A stretch of DNA of 64,000 bases from Dicaeum eximium (lineage: Eukaryota > Chordata > Aves > Passeriformes > Dicaeidae): the NCBI GenBank assembly GCA_013396995.1, contig VWZP01010350.1, positions 244,806 to 308,805 of the forward strand. The letters are read 5' to 3'. The position numbers and the translations under genes are program-made. Position 1 is the stretch's first letter, and the number at the start of each line of letters is the position of its first letter. The notes beneath the pieces were generated by a model, which was not told the origin of the DNA, did not search any database, and saw nothing but the letters and a program-made list of their open reading frames with translations. Of this stretch, positions 38,403 to 51,267 are shown piece by piece.

Positions 38403-39844
38403 CTGAAAGAAAACAGCAGAGGCCTACAATATTCCACTGACAATATTTAGAGAGAAAAAAAAAAAAAAGTAAAGGTCCGAAATAACATTTAGTATGATTA
38501 ATAATGGGTTGAAGTTGCGTCATGCAGGAATGTGACACTGATTTGTTTATTAAAGTAATGCTATATGAAAAACAAATGCGTGTGTGCTTTATCACAAAAT
38601 GCTTCACTTAAGCCTTAGGAGAGTTATCTTGATACAGGGTTTCACATAAAAGAAAAAGAAAAGATTCTGACTCTTTTCTACATAATATATTAAGCGATAC
38701 AAACCGAAAGATGAAATATTTTTAAAGTAAGAAATCTGGCTAGAAAAAAACCTGATTTAGAGAGCAAAATATTATTCACACCTGTAAGCTGCAGATGTGT
38801 TTGGAATGAGGATTAATGTTTTTTGCATCATTACTAGTACTTGTGATTTATGCTGCTAGGAGGAACATGATCACAGTGAGGAGAGACAGGGAGAGAAAAA
38901 AAAATTAAACTTAAAATGCTTTAGTAACATATTTCTGTATGGTTTTATATTTTTAATGTGTGATCAATATAAGTATACAGACGTGTGATCATGTGTGATT
39001 AATATTTTTGCTGTTACACATGATGACTCACTTGCTTTCTTACATTTTTGTAAGTGAAGTTTGTCTCTTTAACTGGGTCTTCAGCCTATACTTGCCCTAA
39101 ACAAGATGTAAAAAATCTGGGACATCTTTCTATAAATCAGTTTAGGAAGGAAGAAAGATAGGAAAGGAAAGATAAAACTAAAACTTTCTTATTTGGCGTA
39201 TCTGTTCCTTGTGTGTATTTGGAGTTACAGCCTATCGTAAAAATATTTATTTCTCTACTTGTGCTAGTGCTGCACAGCCTTTGTAGATACAGCAACATGA
39301 ATCAGACTTTGTTCAGGATTGGGCATAATAAACAGCACTGTCAACAAAGTTCTGGACTCAAGATCATCTTTCCTGTTGATATTGGATAAAGTGAAGAGAA
39401 AACATCTTGATTTTAAGGTCTTGGACCCTATCTGCAGACCTGGTCCTTATGAACCCTGAGGGCCAACTCTCTCAGAGCTTAGACTGGATATGTCTGACTC
39501 TCAAGCTCTACAGATACACATGTACAGCAGTTATTTAAATAGACTACCCTATTTTCAATTAGACTCAATTACCTGTTACAGAAATGCATTTAATTTTGGT
39601 TTTCTTGGAGGTTAAATTCTTATTGTATCCAATATCTTGTCATACACATTGGAAAGCACCAACCTCTGCACTTGGAGAGGAAAGCAATATTGTGAATATT
39701 AAAGAGAATGTTCACTACAGAAAAGAGGAGATGCCTGGGGAATGGGGGATCAGAAGAACCATGCACAATTTATATTGAGTTAAGCAGTGGGAATTTTTTC
39801 TGACTAATCAGGAAAAATGTCCTTAGAGCTAGATGACTGTGGAA

Positions 39845-39985
39845 CAAGCTCCCCCTCAGGGAAATGGTGGAAGCCCTATTTCTCGCAGTGTTTAAAACTT
39901 GACTAGACACAGCAGTGGAAAGAACATTTTAGGGAATGATCCAAGAACTAAATGACTTAATAAACCCTTTTTCATCTCTAATTTC
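39845..39985 (+). mobile_element. Probable ancient CR1/L3-like fragment
   Basis: GTGGAACAAGCTCCCC, GGGAAATGGTGGAAGCCC, then GTGTTTAAAACTTGACTAGAC and AGGGAATGATCC resemble the 3' region of old CR1/L3-family LINEs (pattern from memory). It is too degraded for subfamily assignment. Confidence 0.55.
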
Positions 39986-42900
39986 TCCAAGCCTCTTCCA
40001 GTGTCACATGAGAATTTGTAGCACTGCACTCACATCCTTTTAACACACAGTTGCACAATCAAAATCAGCACATTATGTTACTTCATGGAGTCAGTAAACT
40101 CTGTAATGGTTCTTCTGGGTCAGATAAAATATTTTTCTTCACAAGTGAGGTGACTGGTAACATTTATTCCTTCATCCATTCTCATTACGGTCCATGTTTC
40201 TAACAAGCTGTTTTAAAATGTATATACCCAATTCTCCACGGCAAAAGTGGGAAGGGAGTCTGGCTTTTAAGGCAGATAAAATAAATGTATAAGAAAAGAG
40301 GAATTTTATGAAGGTCACACCAAAGAACCTTGAGCAAAATACTCACTATCTGGTCACATATTTTCTACAAGGTGTACAAAAACTCTCAGACATATTTAAG
40401 ACAGTTAATTGTCTGGCATTTTTTAAAGTGTTGTTAAATGGAATGCCACATCCCTTTAACTATAAAAAACACACACATCTAGACATTATTTTTACAATGG
40501 TCTATTTTTACATATCTGGTCTGGAAGTGCTCTCCCAAAATGTTCTGCCAACAACACACTTCCTACCCAGTATCACCAGTTAAATTCTCTAGGGTAGAAA
40601 CAGGTTATGCAGAAACTAGTTTGGTGCAGAAATCAAGTAGCAGTGAGGAGGATTCCCCACTCCAGGCAGTGGGGTCCTTGGAGTGCAGCCACCAGCTGAG
40701 CTGGCAGAGCCCAGAGCTGCTCTTTCCCCATGGCTACTCCAGCTCTAACAGCAGCAAGGGCATTTACACTGTAGATGGCAGGAGGAAAGGGAAGGGTAAA
40801 CAGTGCACATGTCTGCGCTGTTTCTGCATCCCCATCTCCTCATTTTGTGTTCCTCTCATCCCATCCTTGCGGTATCTCTGCATATCAATCCCAACTATCT
40901 AAGGCTCTGCACAGAGGAAAAGAAGTGCATTAAAAATTACCTGTAATAATTTCTAAGAATAGTTCTCACATGATGATGTCAGGGTTTAGCAGATCTACAC
41001 AAGCTACAAGCTAAGATCTACAAGCTTATGTGCTAAGTCTGTAGCCAGAGTCTCTCATACAACTTCACTTATGCAAAGTGATCACTTTTTGGCTCTCACT
41101 AGCATGAGCTATTAGGCAACAGAACTTATGTATAACTTTACACCTACACTTTTAGCCACATCTTTTTTTATTTGGAAGTGTCTTTCTTAATTTCCATTGA
41201 CCATGGTAGTACCAAAAGCATAAAATGTATTGGAAAATTGGCATAAAGCCAACAAAAAAGGAGAAATAGGATAGAAAAACAGATGAACAGTATTTGTTTC
41301 ATTACAGAGAATTTGAACAATCCATCCACCCATCTACTACATCCTTAGTAGAAGGCAAGTCATCCTTTTCCAATGTGTAGGACAGTTTGTGTGTTGGCTT
41401 TGTGCTCTGTCATATGTGGTTCCCTCAGCAACAGAAAATTTTATACATCTCAGGAGGGCAAAATACCTACACCTGAGTGCTTCAAAAAATCAGTCTAGAA
41501 CTAGAAATCCATTGTCCCCACAACGGGAAAATGTTTTCACCTTTCACAGAATTGAAGGTCAAAGTCTGGTCTTCTGTTTAAAAGAGACCATTAAATTTTC
41601 ACACAGACAGCCTCTGTTAACCTGAAGATTTTGGTTAGACTTTCAGCAGGGTAAGCTCATGCACAGACAGAGATTCAAAAGGACAAAGGTGATGCTGGCT
41701 GGTTCTCTCTGCTGAACTAACAGGAATTGTGGCACAGGTTAAGGATATTCTCACTCGGGTCTCTCAGTATAATGTGTCCATTGCCTGTGCTGCAGCTTTT
41801 TGTATGCAATTTCCTTAGGCTATCAGGTTTGTAAACAAGGTCTTCAGATTTTTTCCTGCCTTCCTGAGATTTCTCATAGTTGCTAAATTTTCTCTTGTTT
41901 TCAAAACTGCTCACAGATAGCATGTCTTGTGCCAGTCAGTGTAATCACATCACTTGCTCTCTCTCCACCATGTGGGAACTTCAAGCGTGCCTCTGACACA
42001 CGAGCACCCACATAGAGATGCATTTATTCTCTTCACGTGTTTTGGTCATCTAATGCCTAACACTCTTAAGATTCAGAGAGATTTAGAATATGTTAAACAC
42101 TCTAAATATTTTTACTTTTTAAGAAAGACTAACTTTTCCTGCATTATTTTATCTTCAGTGGCAAATTGAGGTTCAAAGACTGGAATTTTTCAAATATTTC
42201 AGTTTATGTGATCTGGCAGACTCAACTTTAAATTCTTTCCTTCTCTCCCCTTCAGTCCATGAGATGTGGACAGCAGGAGGTGTAAGATACCTTCCTAATC
42301 CAGAAAACTACCAAAATTCAGAACAAATTCTAGGCTGAAAAGTTTTGCTGGACCACAGTCCCTAGAGGAAGTAAAGGTGGGGCCACGAAGCAGGACCCTG
42401 GCTACATTTTCTTTTCTTTTCTGAAAGTGTGCTGATCACAGTAGCCTAATGTCAGTCATGTGTGCATAAATTACAGCCCCAAAGGAGTTATTTGAATACT
42501 TCCTCTCCCTAGAACAAGTGGAAAGTAGACACCCCTACCAAAACATAATTCAGTCCTTTTATTGTCCCAAAGGTAGGGTAGCTAGGCATTGCTCTTTACC
42601 AAGGGAAAGTTGTAAAAAAAAAATTTGAGGTTTTTATACCCACCCTTGCCTCTTTTAGCTGCCCCTGTCTGCATTTGAAAACTGTCTGTTCTACATCTGT
42701 CAGCCTTTAACACCAAACAGGCATTTCAGCAAACATGCATAAAACTTTAAAACTAATGCAGAAATATTGTGTATTAATTTTGTTTTTCCAATACATACAT
42801 TCCAGGACTATAGAAAAGTTCACTATGGATGTGTGAGTGGATGTGGATGTGTGTGAATTACTCTACTCTCCTGCCCTGAACTCAGTCTCTCAAATCTGGC

Positions 42901-44106
42901 TCTCTGTGACTGGGAATGGTCTAAATTTATTTTTTCCCTTGTCTCGAGGAATCCAATAGAGGAATTAATCTATCTGTTTGGAAGTAGGATATGATTTAAA
43001 AAATAATCTGAAAGCTAAAACTAATTTTTTGGTTTAGCAAAAGTCCTCCAAACTGTTTGAATAATTCTGGAGCACAAGTATCTATAGCTAGAAAGACAAA
43101 ATACAGTCTGGAAAAGCAAGTCCTCCTGGCTGGGTCTGTAGCAGTAAACTAAGCAGTGCCAGGAAACATTCCCAGGCAGAGTAACACAATCATCTGTACT
43201 ATTAAATTGCTAAAGTGGTCCTTCATACTGTTCTGGCTGAGCAGCAACTAGCACTCTCCCAAGCAACTCCAGACATGGTTTGGTCACTGGCAGGGGCCAG
43301 GAAGCATTCCTGGTAGTATGAACATGGGCCTTTCCATGCCAGTTGGCTGTAGGGGTAGAGAAAAGTCTCAGACACATTTTATTTTGTAGCAAATACACAG
43401 TTTGTCTACCCCATTCAAACCTTGTTATGATTTTACCAAGTTGTATTTTAAAAAATAATTTGGGGACAGCATGAGTAATATGTACAGGTGTATATAAAGG
43501 CCATACATTAGGCTTAGATGAGTCTGCCTAAATTAATCTATGAACTGCAGCAAGCATGGTGTCAGCCTTAGTCTGTATGACTTTCATCATCCTATGCCAA
43601 GTTAGAGATACCAGTTCTGAACACTCATCCAGTCATGTCTCTATTGCCAAAGATCTGAGGTGTGTGACAGGAGTTAATCCACACTAAAGGATTTAGGAAC
43701 CACATAAAGCTCCCTGCTCTAGATAACAAGGGTCACAGAGATACGAGCTGTTAATTTTCATAAGGGTTTCTTGTCAGATTATGAAAATAGGGAGGGCCCC
43801 CTAAACAAGCCTGTGCCCAAGGATTCATACAGTGCAAGGTAAAAAATTCTGAGCTACCTCTGACTGAACTAGTTTTGATCCTAAAACTCCTTATCAGATG
43901 AAGAGTGGGACTGCAGGCCTCCTGTGGGACTACTGTTTTAGTTAGAGAGGAAAAAAGTTCACCATTAACTGCAGAGGATTTCCTAAGTGGCTGCTGCAGG
44001 TTGCTGCTGCTAACCTGCCCTTTAGACTTGGTGTATGAGGTAAGACATGTGGCAAAACCTGACCAGCAATCTCCCCACTCCTTCTGACAAAAACCGGGGA
44101 AAATTG

Positions 44107-44158
44107 TGGTGAGAAATTATATTAAGAAATGATGGTGAGAAATTATATTAAGAAATGG
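44107..44158. repeat. 26-bp tandem duplication
   Basis: Two adjacent copies of a unit beginning TGGTGAGAAATTATATTAAG, identical except for the last base. Confidence 0.95.
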
Positions 44159-45119
44159 TAGTGTCCATGAGGGGGCATTCAGAATTCAGCAGAAGTGACA
44201 GTCCAGTTGCCCATGATCCTTTCACTATGCCCTCTTGGTGTGGTATATTCCAGAAAGCAGCTTGATGGTGGATTTTATATCTTGGATAATGCAATAACCA
44301 CTCTTTTAGTGATACAAGTTATCTATTCAGCTGAATGATTTTCTAAAGAAGCAGAGCACCCATTGAGTGCATCACTGTAGCCTTTCTTATTTTGGAAAGT
44401 GAGCAGTTTTAAGCACTTGTTTGATGTCAGGCACATGCTAGATAATCTAGTGAAACAAAGGACAGATTGCATCACCAAATATAATTCTGTCTCTAGCTAC
44501 ATAAGAGGATCTAGATAAACACCAGATCTGTTCACCAGCTTCACACTGAGACTCCTTAGTTTTATCATCATGGTTTACATTTTGACAGCTCATGTCACAT
44601 TCCAGCCTCATTTCAAAGCACACAGCTGGAGTCAAAATTAGCTGAATGCAGTTCAACATGAAGTGACTTTTTTCCTCTCTCTACCCCTCACTCAATTAAG
44701 CAAGACCTAATAAGCTGTGTTTCAGATTTTGAAATTTTAGAATTGCAAGAGGAAACTTTAAATCTTCCAGGAAACTCTTACACTGCATGGATTTCAAACT
44801 AACGTCTACCACTTTTTCATTTTACACCTTTTACAGAGCCACACAATTTACTGCTCAGCAACAGCTCTTTGTTAGTGAAGAAAGCAGTATATAGTAGCAC
44901 ACTGCATTTTACTTGTTTTCCCTCTTTAGTCTTTTCTTTCTAATATGGAGTCCTGAGTCAAGAAGGTAACTAGGTTTTATTTTAATAAAGCACTCAGCTG
45001 CATGTTTGACTTAATCTTGAAGTATGTGATTCCCCAGAGAAACCACTCATGTGATAGGTGGGCCTTAAGGGCCTTGCTGAAAGAAAGTCTTCTTGAGCAC
45101 AGAAAAAATTATCTCAGCC

Positions 45120-45141
45120 AAAAAAAAAAAAAAAAAAAAAA
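45120..45141. repeat. Poly(A) run
   Basis: 22 consecutive A bases. No recognisable retroelement precedes it. Confidence 0.95.
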
Positions 45142-46147
45142 GAATTAGCCTGTTAGAGTGCTGCCATCTAGTTAGATGAGTGTATACAACAAATCCACTT
45201 ACAGTGCTCGCAGTATCTCACTGACCAGGGCACTGCGCTACCCGCAGAAAGTCTTTGGGGACAATCACTAATAGCTATTCAAAGGGATCTGTTGAACCAG
45301 TTCCTTTGGGTTTGTAAAAACATAAGGATATAAAGAAAAGTAATTCAACAGAACATGAGAGCCGTGGAAATTTTGGGATCATGCAAAACATTTGCAAATT
45401 TTTGCTGAACTTTGTTAACTTGTGCTGCAGTGCAGTAAACACCTGTGATTGCCACAGGCTTTTGCAGAAGTTGACAGTGCTGCACAACTCACAGGAAGTA
45501 GGGAACGGTAAGAAAAAGCTGCTTTTAACTAACCCAAATCATAGATGAGCCTCACAGACCAAATTTGATTCAAGCATGGATTCATATGCAATTTTCTGAG
45601 GGAAATTGTAGCAGAAAGAAATTACAAATTTGCTATTGCCTATAAGATTGTTCTAGAATTTCTTGGGGCTTCACACGGGATCTGTTGTATACCAGGTAAA
45701 GGAGCATGCTATAAAAACAGACTTTACAGTCTGAAAAAATACAAGATGCAATATGCTTATGGAGTGATAGAAAGTATATTTTAAAAAACGTCCTATGCTA
45801 CAGAAGTGAAATCCTTAGCTGCTTGACAAAAATTAAGAACCATGCTATTGGGGGGACTGCACTTACTGTTTGACTACTGCTTGTCCACATTCCTTTATAA
45901 AGGTGAGGAATAGTCATGTCTGGGTTTTATATTCTGATGCATGTGGATGCATGACACTATGTAAATTCTTTATTTTCTGATTGGGAAGTGTGCTTTCCTG
46001 TAACACATTGTTTTAATATTATCAATTAAGACCAAATAATTCCTAAAACAAATTACTCTCTTATTACAGAAGTAAGACAGGTTTAGGAGTTAATGAATTT
46101 GCTATTTACTTTAGCAAGTCAAGTAGCTGGCCTTAATTTTTAATTAC

Positions 46148-46281
46148 CTCACACTTGTTTAGCAACCCAGTTTCTTGCAGCCTCGACCAGATGCTTTGGA
46201 TTCTTCCAGCGTGTTCGGGGTGATTGGCGTAGTTCCCACACATGCACTGGTGCTTCAGCATCAGACTGTCATACACAACAC
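46148..46281 (-). CDS. HDAC9: HDAC9 exon: start of deacetylase domain, structural-zinc motif
   Basis: A 134-bp exon with acceptor CTGAAG and donor GTAATT. It completes a split Gly codon (G|GT), adds 44 codons and ends in phase 0 on the Glu of LLNKCE. It opens the deacetylase domain: VVYDSLMLKHQCMCG followed by HPEHAGRIQSIWSRLQETG. The His and Cys residues in KHQCMCG and HPEHAG belong to the extra structural zinc-binding subdomain that class IIa enzymes have next to the active site and that contributes to HDAC3-SMRT contact (family knowledge). The reading frame stays open upstream of the acceptor into a neighbouring CR1 insertion, which is reported as a finding. Confidence 0.97.
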
Positions 46282-46406
46282 CTTCAGCACAAAGACAGCA
46301 CAATAAGAAACAAATGAAACAAATGCAAGTTATGCTGTTCCCTGTCATGCGTGCTTTAGCAAAACTGGATTTTGTTTGACAATTACAGCAAGATGAAAAT
46401 CCCACT

Positions 46407-46842
46407 GAATCATTTAGGTTGGAAAAGACCTCCAAGATCATTGAGTCCAGTCTTTGACCTATCACCTCCTTGTCAACTAGAGCAGACCACTGAGTGCCAT
46501 GAACAGTTGTTTCTTGAAGGTCTCCCAGGATAGTGGCTCCACCACCTCTATTCTGATGCCTGACAACCCTTCCTGGGAAGAAATTCCTTCTGATGTCCAA
46601 CCTGAACCTGAACCTCCCCTGACACAGCCTGAGGCCATGTCCTCATGTCCTGTTGCAGTTTGTCTGGGAGAAGAGACCAATCCCTACCTGGCTACAGCCT
46701 CCTTTCAGGCACTTGTAGAGAGCATTAAGGTTTCCCCTGAGCCTCCTTTTCTCCAGGTTAAACACCCACAGCTCACTCAGGTACTCCTTACAGGAGATCT
46801 CTAGACTCTTCACCAGCTTTGCTGCCCTTCTCTGAACCTAAA
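46407..46842 (-). mobile_element. CR1 LINE 3' fragment, in the HDAC9 sense orientation
   Basis: The reverse complement of a CR1 3' region. On the + strand it starts with the characteristic GAATCATTTAGGTTGGAAAA and runs through AAGAAATTCCTTCTGATGTCC, CCATGTCCTCATGTCCTGTT and CCTTTTCTCCAGGTTAAACA. On the minus strand it reads the CR1 ORF2 tail (DIRRNFFPGRVVRHQNR near 46545-46600). The element's 3' end lies about 125 bp upstream of the HDAC9 exon at 46281, very close to the acceptor region of that intron. Confidence 0.93.
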
Positions 46843-49291
46843 TTTCTTTTTCCTTTGTGGGACTCTGATTTATGAGGTGAATCCTGTGATACCAATAAAG
46901 CAAAGATTAATTCTCAAGAAATTATATTAATAAATACAATTAACTGTAAAGAAGAAGGGGAATTGGGTAATGTCTTTTGAAAGATTTTACGGCTAGAAAA
47001 AAAAGTCGTATTACTGAATCACTTGTTTTCTCTTTCTCTAGTGAGTAAAGTTAGTTAAAGCTGTTAACCTATATACAAGAAGAAAATGTTATGTATAGAA
47101 GTGTAAAGAATATAATTTAGAGAAACCTTTAAAAATAAATTATAAAATGGCAATGGCACTCTGCAGTTTTACTGCTTAACTAATACTGTATTAATTCCAG
47201 ATCTCAAAGCATATCAAATGAATATTTCAGAGAATAGAAACAGTGGCAGCCAGAGCCCTTTTTCGTTAAAAAGAAAAGTTCCACCCTCTACTCAGTTAAG
47301 ATCAAATCCTGTTGTGTGACTGCAAGTGCAAGGTACCTTTTGAATTTTCTATGGTCATTTATGCAAGGACAAAACAGCTTTATACAAAAAAAAGCTATCA
47401 ATATCACATTGCTCTGTAGCTATGTATTGGGAGTAAAAGAGAAATTTTAGTGAGTAGGCTCAAGCTAAATTCAATTTTCAAGGCTTTCAAACCAAGTCTG
47501 AAACACTGAAAAATGATTTTCTGTATTTACTTTTCTTTGCATTTCTCCTAGACATGTCTGGAAGAAAACTTATTTTCCTTACCCCTATATGGACCATTTG
47601 CATTTGAGAAACATTTGGCTTTTTTCTTTCCCTTAGAGTTGAAAGGGACTCAATTTAACTATTTCTCCAAGCTGCAATACTTGGCATTCAAAACATCTTT
47701 CTTATGTGCCACCACTACTGGGGATGCCAACACAGTTCTGGGAAAACTGTATTAGCCTGCTACTGAAAAGTCAGCCAGTTAAGAAAACACAAAATTAAAG
47801 TCCAGATTCAATAATATGCTTAATACCACCCTTATTTAACAAAGTTCTCTAATGGGTATTGAACACCAATAAAGGCTTTAAAAGCTCTTCTGAATGAGAG
47901 CCTGTATACATTGTGGGTGATTCAAAGTTAAGGTTCTGAGATAATTCAGTTAGAAGCCAGCCAGAAGTTAGGCCACTCTAGAAATATTTATGCTGCCATA
48001 TTTCTTAGCTCATGCACTTTAGAACTGATCCTTTGGGATCTTGGTATTTAAGCCAAAATGATAATACACTTATGTTAAGTGTAATGAGAATGCAAATAAA
48101 ATACCTAACTGCAGTATGACTAAGTTTATGCTAAATTATTATCTAGCAAACTTAATAGTTCATTAGCAATAAAGTTTTAAATTTACTTTCTTGTTCTGTT
48201 TTCTTTTAAAGAAAGAAAGGACCAGTGAAAACCTGGAGCTAATAAGCTAATGCAGCTTAAAATATCTGCTGGCATTGTCAAAGTAGTTAATAATTTCCTT
48301 TCTCTGCAGTTCCTCGCTGCTCTATCATCAGGTCTTGTAAGTTACTTGGAAGTATGCACACAAATAAGTGCAAGCTCACATACGTCACTTTCTTTTTTTT
48401 GGCGCTCACAGTTTTAACTTCTGCAGTCTGTTGCCTACTCAGCTTGTCCAGTTTGGCAGTGGCCATTATACCAACAGATAAGAGAACGTTTCCTCCCATC
48501 CCCCTGGCCAACAGGAAGGCTGTTTATATGCTAACTGTACAGCCATCAGGACTTTCAGAAGCTTGCAGGTAGAGTAGGCTGTTACATCAAATGGATTTGA
48601 ACAGAAATGCTTGTTAAACATTAGGAAAAATTCACTGAAAGTTGAAAGTATCTTTTACCTGCCATTCTTTCTATTATTTTTTTATTCTTCTTACTTGAAT
48701 AGTCCAAATAGCAAGTAATATAAATAATATTAATAAATTAAAAAACCATATTACTATGTTTTTGCTTTACAGAGTCAGGTGTAATAATGACACTTTTTGA
48801 TTACCTGTATCAGGGTTGCAACCAGTTTCAAAGTGAAACACTGAAACTGTTTATTCAGGATGCCTCATTTTGTTGCCATAAACTTCCTTTTATTTACACT
48901 TTTCCAGAAATAAAATATAACTAAAAATGTAATTTTATTGTATGTCACTTATTTTGTCTGAATCAAAAATCAGTTTAATAAGGTCAGGTCACTATTGCAT
49001 GGCAGAAGCATCTGCTCCAAACTTTTAAATACCAAGATATTCACACCACTCAGTGTTAAATTTGTTTCTAGGAGGATTAATTGACTTAGGAAAAGACTGA
49101 AATATATGTTTTCATTTATTGCAAGCATTTAAATTGATTTAGGATGTGCAAGTGATTCAGATGTGTGGCTGCTGGTCATACAGCACATGTGCTTGGTACA
49201 ATACCAGAATGCTGCAGTAGAGCTTACTGCTAAAAATAGCCTGTAGGATTTCCCTAACAGGATTCAGCCAATAATCTCCCCACTCCCACAT

Positions 49292-49308
49292 AAAAAAAAA
49301 AAAAAAAA
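49292..49308. repeat. Poly(A) run
   Basis: 17 A bases followed by a GAAGAAGAGAGGG purine stretch. Confidence 0.95.
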
Positions 49309-49402
49309 GAAGAAGAGAGGGAGACAACTGTTTTCAATTGCAGACTGCTGTGAAATATTAATAAAAGATGGTTATTCTGTCTCTCCAGCACAAATGCCTA
49401 CA

Positions 49403-49509
49403 GCCAGATCCTGCTCTCAGATTCCTTGTGTAAATCTGAGCAGCTCCACTGAGACCGGTGGATTTATTCTGGATTTACACCAATATTACTGGGGTCAGAA
49501 TGTGGCCCT
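49403..49509. repeat. Palindromic relic repeat (GTGTAAATC ... GATTTACAC arms)
   Basis: An imperfect inverted repeat about 107 bp long. The left arm is CCAGATCCTGCTCTCAG...GTGTAAATC (49428-49436). The right arm is GATTTACAC (49472-49480) leading to GGGGTCAGAATGTGGCCC. It resembles an old, dispersed palindromic element I recall from bird and reptile non-coding DNA. The family name is not assigned. Loss of pairing in the loop suggests age. Confidence 0.65.
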
Positions 49510-50316
49510 GAAGACAGATGGGAATGGTGCCACCACTGAACCGTATAATGATAGGGGACACAGGACAAAAGAAACTGAATTTGCTTTAAGTCAGTAAAAA
49601 CCAAGATTTTCCTGGTGGGGACTCCCTAACACCCATTCATTTCCAAAATACTTTATTCAGGTCAGTTTCTTTTAATAATATTTTAAACAGAGGGAAGAAC
49701 AAGAGACCTAAAAATCTTTGGCTAACAGCATGCTTTGAAGAAGATGAATTACCCTGGAGAATAACAGTACCAATAAGAAAACCTGAGGGAAGAATATCTA
49801 ATAAATTATTCCAACAAAAAATCTGAACTAAATAATGTCAAGTATTCTGTAAACTGCCTAAATGAAAATTAAGTGGACTTTATTTTTTCCCACCTTTAAC
49901 TCATTATCTTGTGCATATACTGTGTATATATTGCTTAACTCTCACAATAATCACTGTTCTGATTCCCTTCATATATTTGGCTAAAAGCATTTTTCTCATG
50001 ATAAAAATATAGGCTCAATTTGATGCCCCTGTAATAGTCTGGTACAACTATTTTCCTCTTAACTTTTTTTCTCTTCCAAGAATATATTGTCTTTAAATAG
50101 GAAAACAAAAAATACCCTAACAGTAAATAATAACTCAAGGCAGGGACATGTTATTACATTAATTTCTAGCATCTGAATTTGTCCTTGCTTTATGGTGGAC
50201 CAGAATTTCCTCCCTTTCCACACATCCATTCCTTCCTTCCATGCTTTTACAAATGGTAGTGCTGCAACTGCTGTGGACAATGGCTGGTTGCATCTTGTGC
50301 TCTCTTAAGGGAGAAA

Positions 50317-50410
50317 ATCACAGAACCATAGGATAGCTCAGGTGGGCAGGGACCTCCAGAGGTTTGTAGCCCAACTCTGCTCAGAACAGGTCATCAGCAC
50401 ACAGATCAGA
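50317..50410 (-). mobile_element. Short CR1 3'-end fragment
   Basis: The + strand shows AATCACAGAACCATAGGATAG followed by a diverged GGTGGGCAGGGACCTCCAGAGG and a CCCAACTCTGCTCAGAACAGG stretch. This is the reverse complement of the last ~90 bases of a CR1 element. The boundary away from the 3' end is approximate. Confidence 0.85.
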
Positions 50411-51184
50411 CCACATTCCTCAGGACTTTCATCCTAAAGGATTTTCTAAAGACCATATAAGAATAAATAAAAACTGGGTCTGAGTTTCTTTCTTTCGAGG
50501 GATCAGTGAATACATGCTAGGGCACCATCCATATCCAGGAAATAGTATGCACAGATAAAGTCATTCTATACCATAACATCCCATATGTTAATAAAACACA
50601 GATTGTTTTGTTTTGTTTTTTTCACAGAAACTGTATTAGAACTGTTGATGTTGCAAAGTTTCTGTTCATTGTCACTCCAAAGGTATCAATCTCATAACAT
50701 AAAAAACAGCTCTATTTTCAATGTACTCAAAAACTGGAGTGATAAAGGTTACATCTGTAAGTCTGTAAGCCTAGACACATGTCAGGGAAAGAGATTTCTT
50801 TAAGCAGAAGGGAAAGGTTTAACTGAGAATGCAGAGCTATGTTCTCTGCTAGACCTGGTCAATCAGCCAGGGGGTACTGGCTATTAGCATAGATACATCT
50901 TGCAAGCAGGTACAGCACCACACAGTCCTCAGCCAGTACCTAGAGGGCATGAAAGAGCTGAGGGTTCAGAGCAGAGGTGGAGAAAAAGAAGCATAAAGTT
51001 GTAGGGCAGAAGAAAATAGGAGGATTTTAATTTTGCTCAGTAATGAGTAGAGATTATTATCTTGCATGAGCAGTGGAGGGGGAAAAAAAGATTCAGTAAA
51101 ACAAGAATCAGGGATTCAGGAAAAAAAATGTTTCATATTTTGAAAAAGGAATTCAGTGGACTGATAAGCTCAGTTGCAATAAGT

Positions 51185-51267
51185 CTTCCTTCCTTCCTTT
51201 CTTCCTTTCTTCCTTTCTTCTGCACTTCCGCACTTCCTTCCTGTCTTCCTCTCCCTCTCTCTTTCCA
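51185..51267. repeat. TTCC/CTTT pyrimidine tract
   Basis: Imperfect CTTC/TTCC units in a nearly pure pyrimidine stretch on the + strand. Confidence 0.9.

Larger units (their letters stand above)
38403..46147 (-). other. HDAC9: HDAC9 intron (7.7 kb)
   Basis: It contains a probable ancient CR1/L3-type fragment near 39845-39985, a 26-bp tandem duplication at 44107-44158 and a 22-base poly(A) run at 45120-45141. Several short open frames, the longest at 40540-40902, show no protein family. Confidence 0.85.

Noticed and set aside
40540..40902. 120-codon + strand open frame with a Ser-rich middle
   Set aside because: No family resemblance and no supporting splice structure. Its neighbour at 40308-40583 overlaps in another frame.
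45120..45141. Poly(A) run, considered as the tail of a processed pseudogene or SINE
   Set aside because: No gene-like or SINE-like body on either side and no target-site duplication seen.
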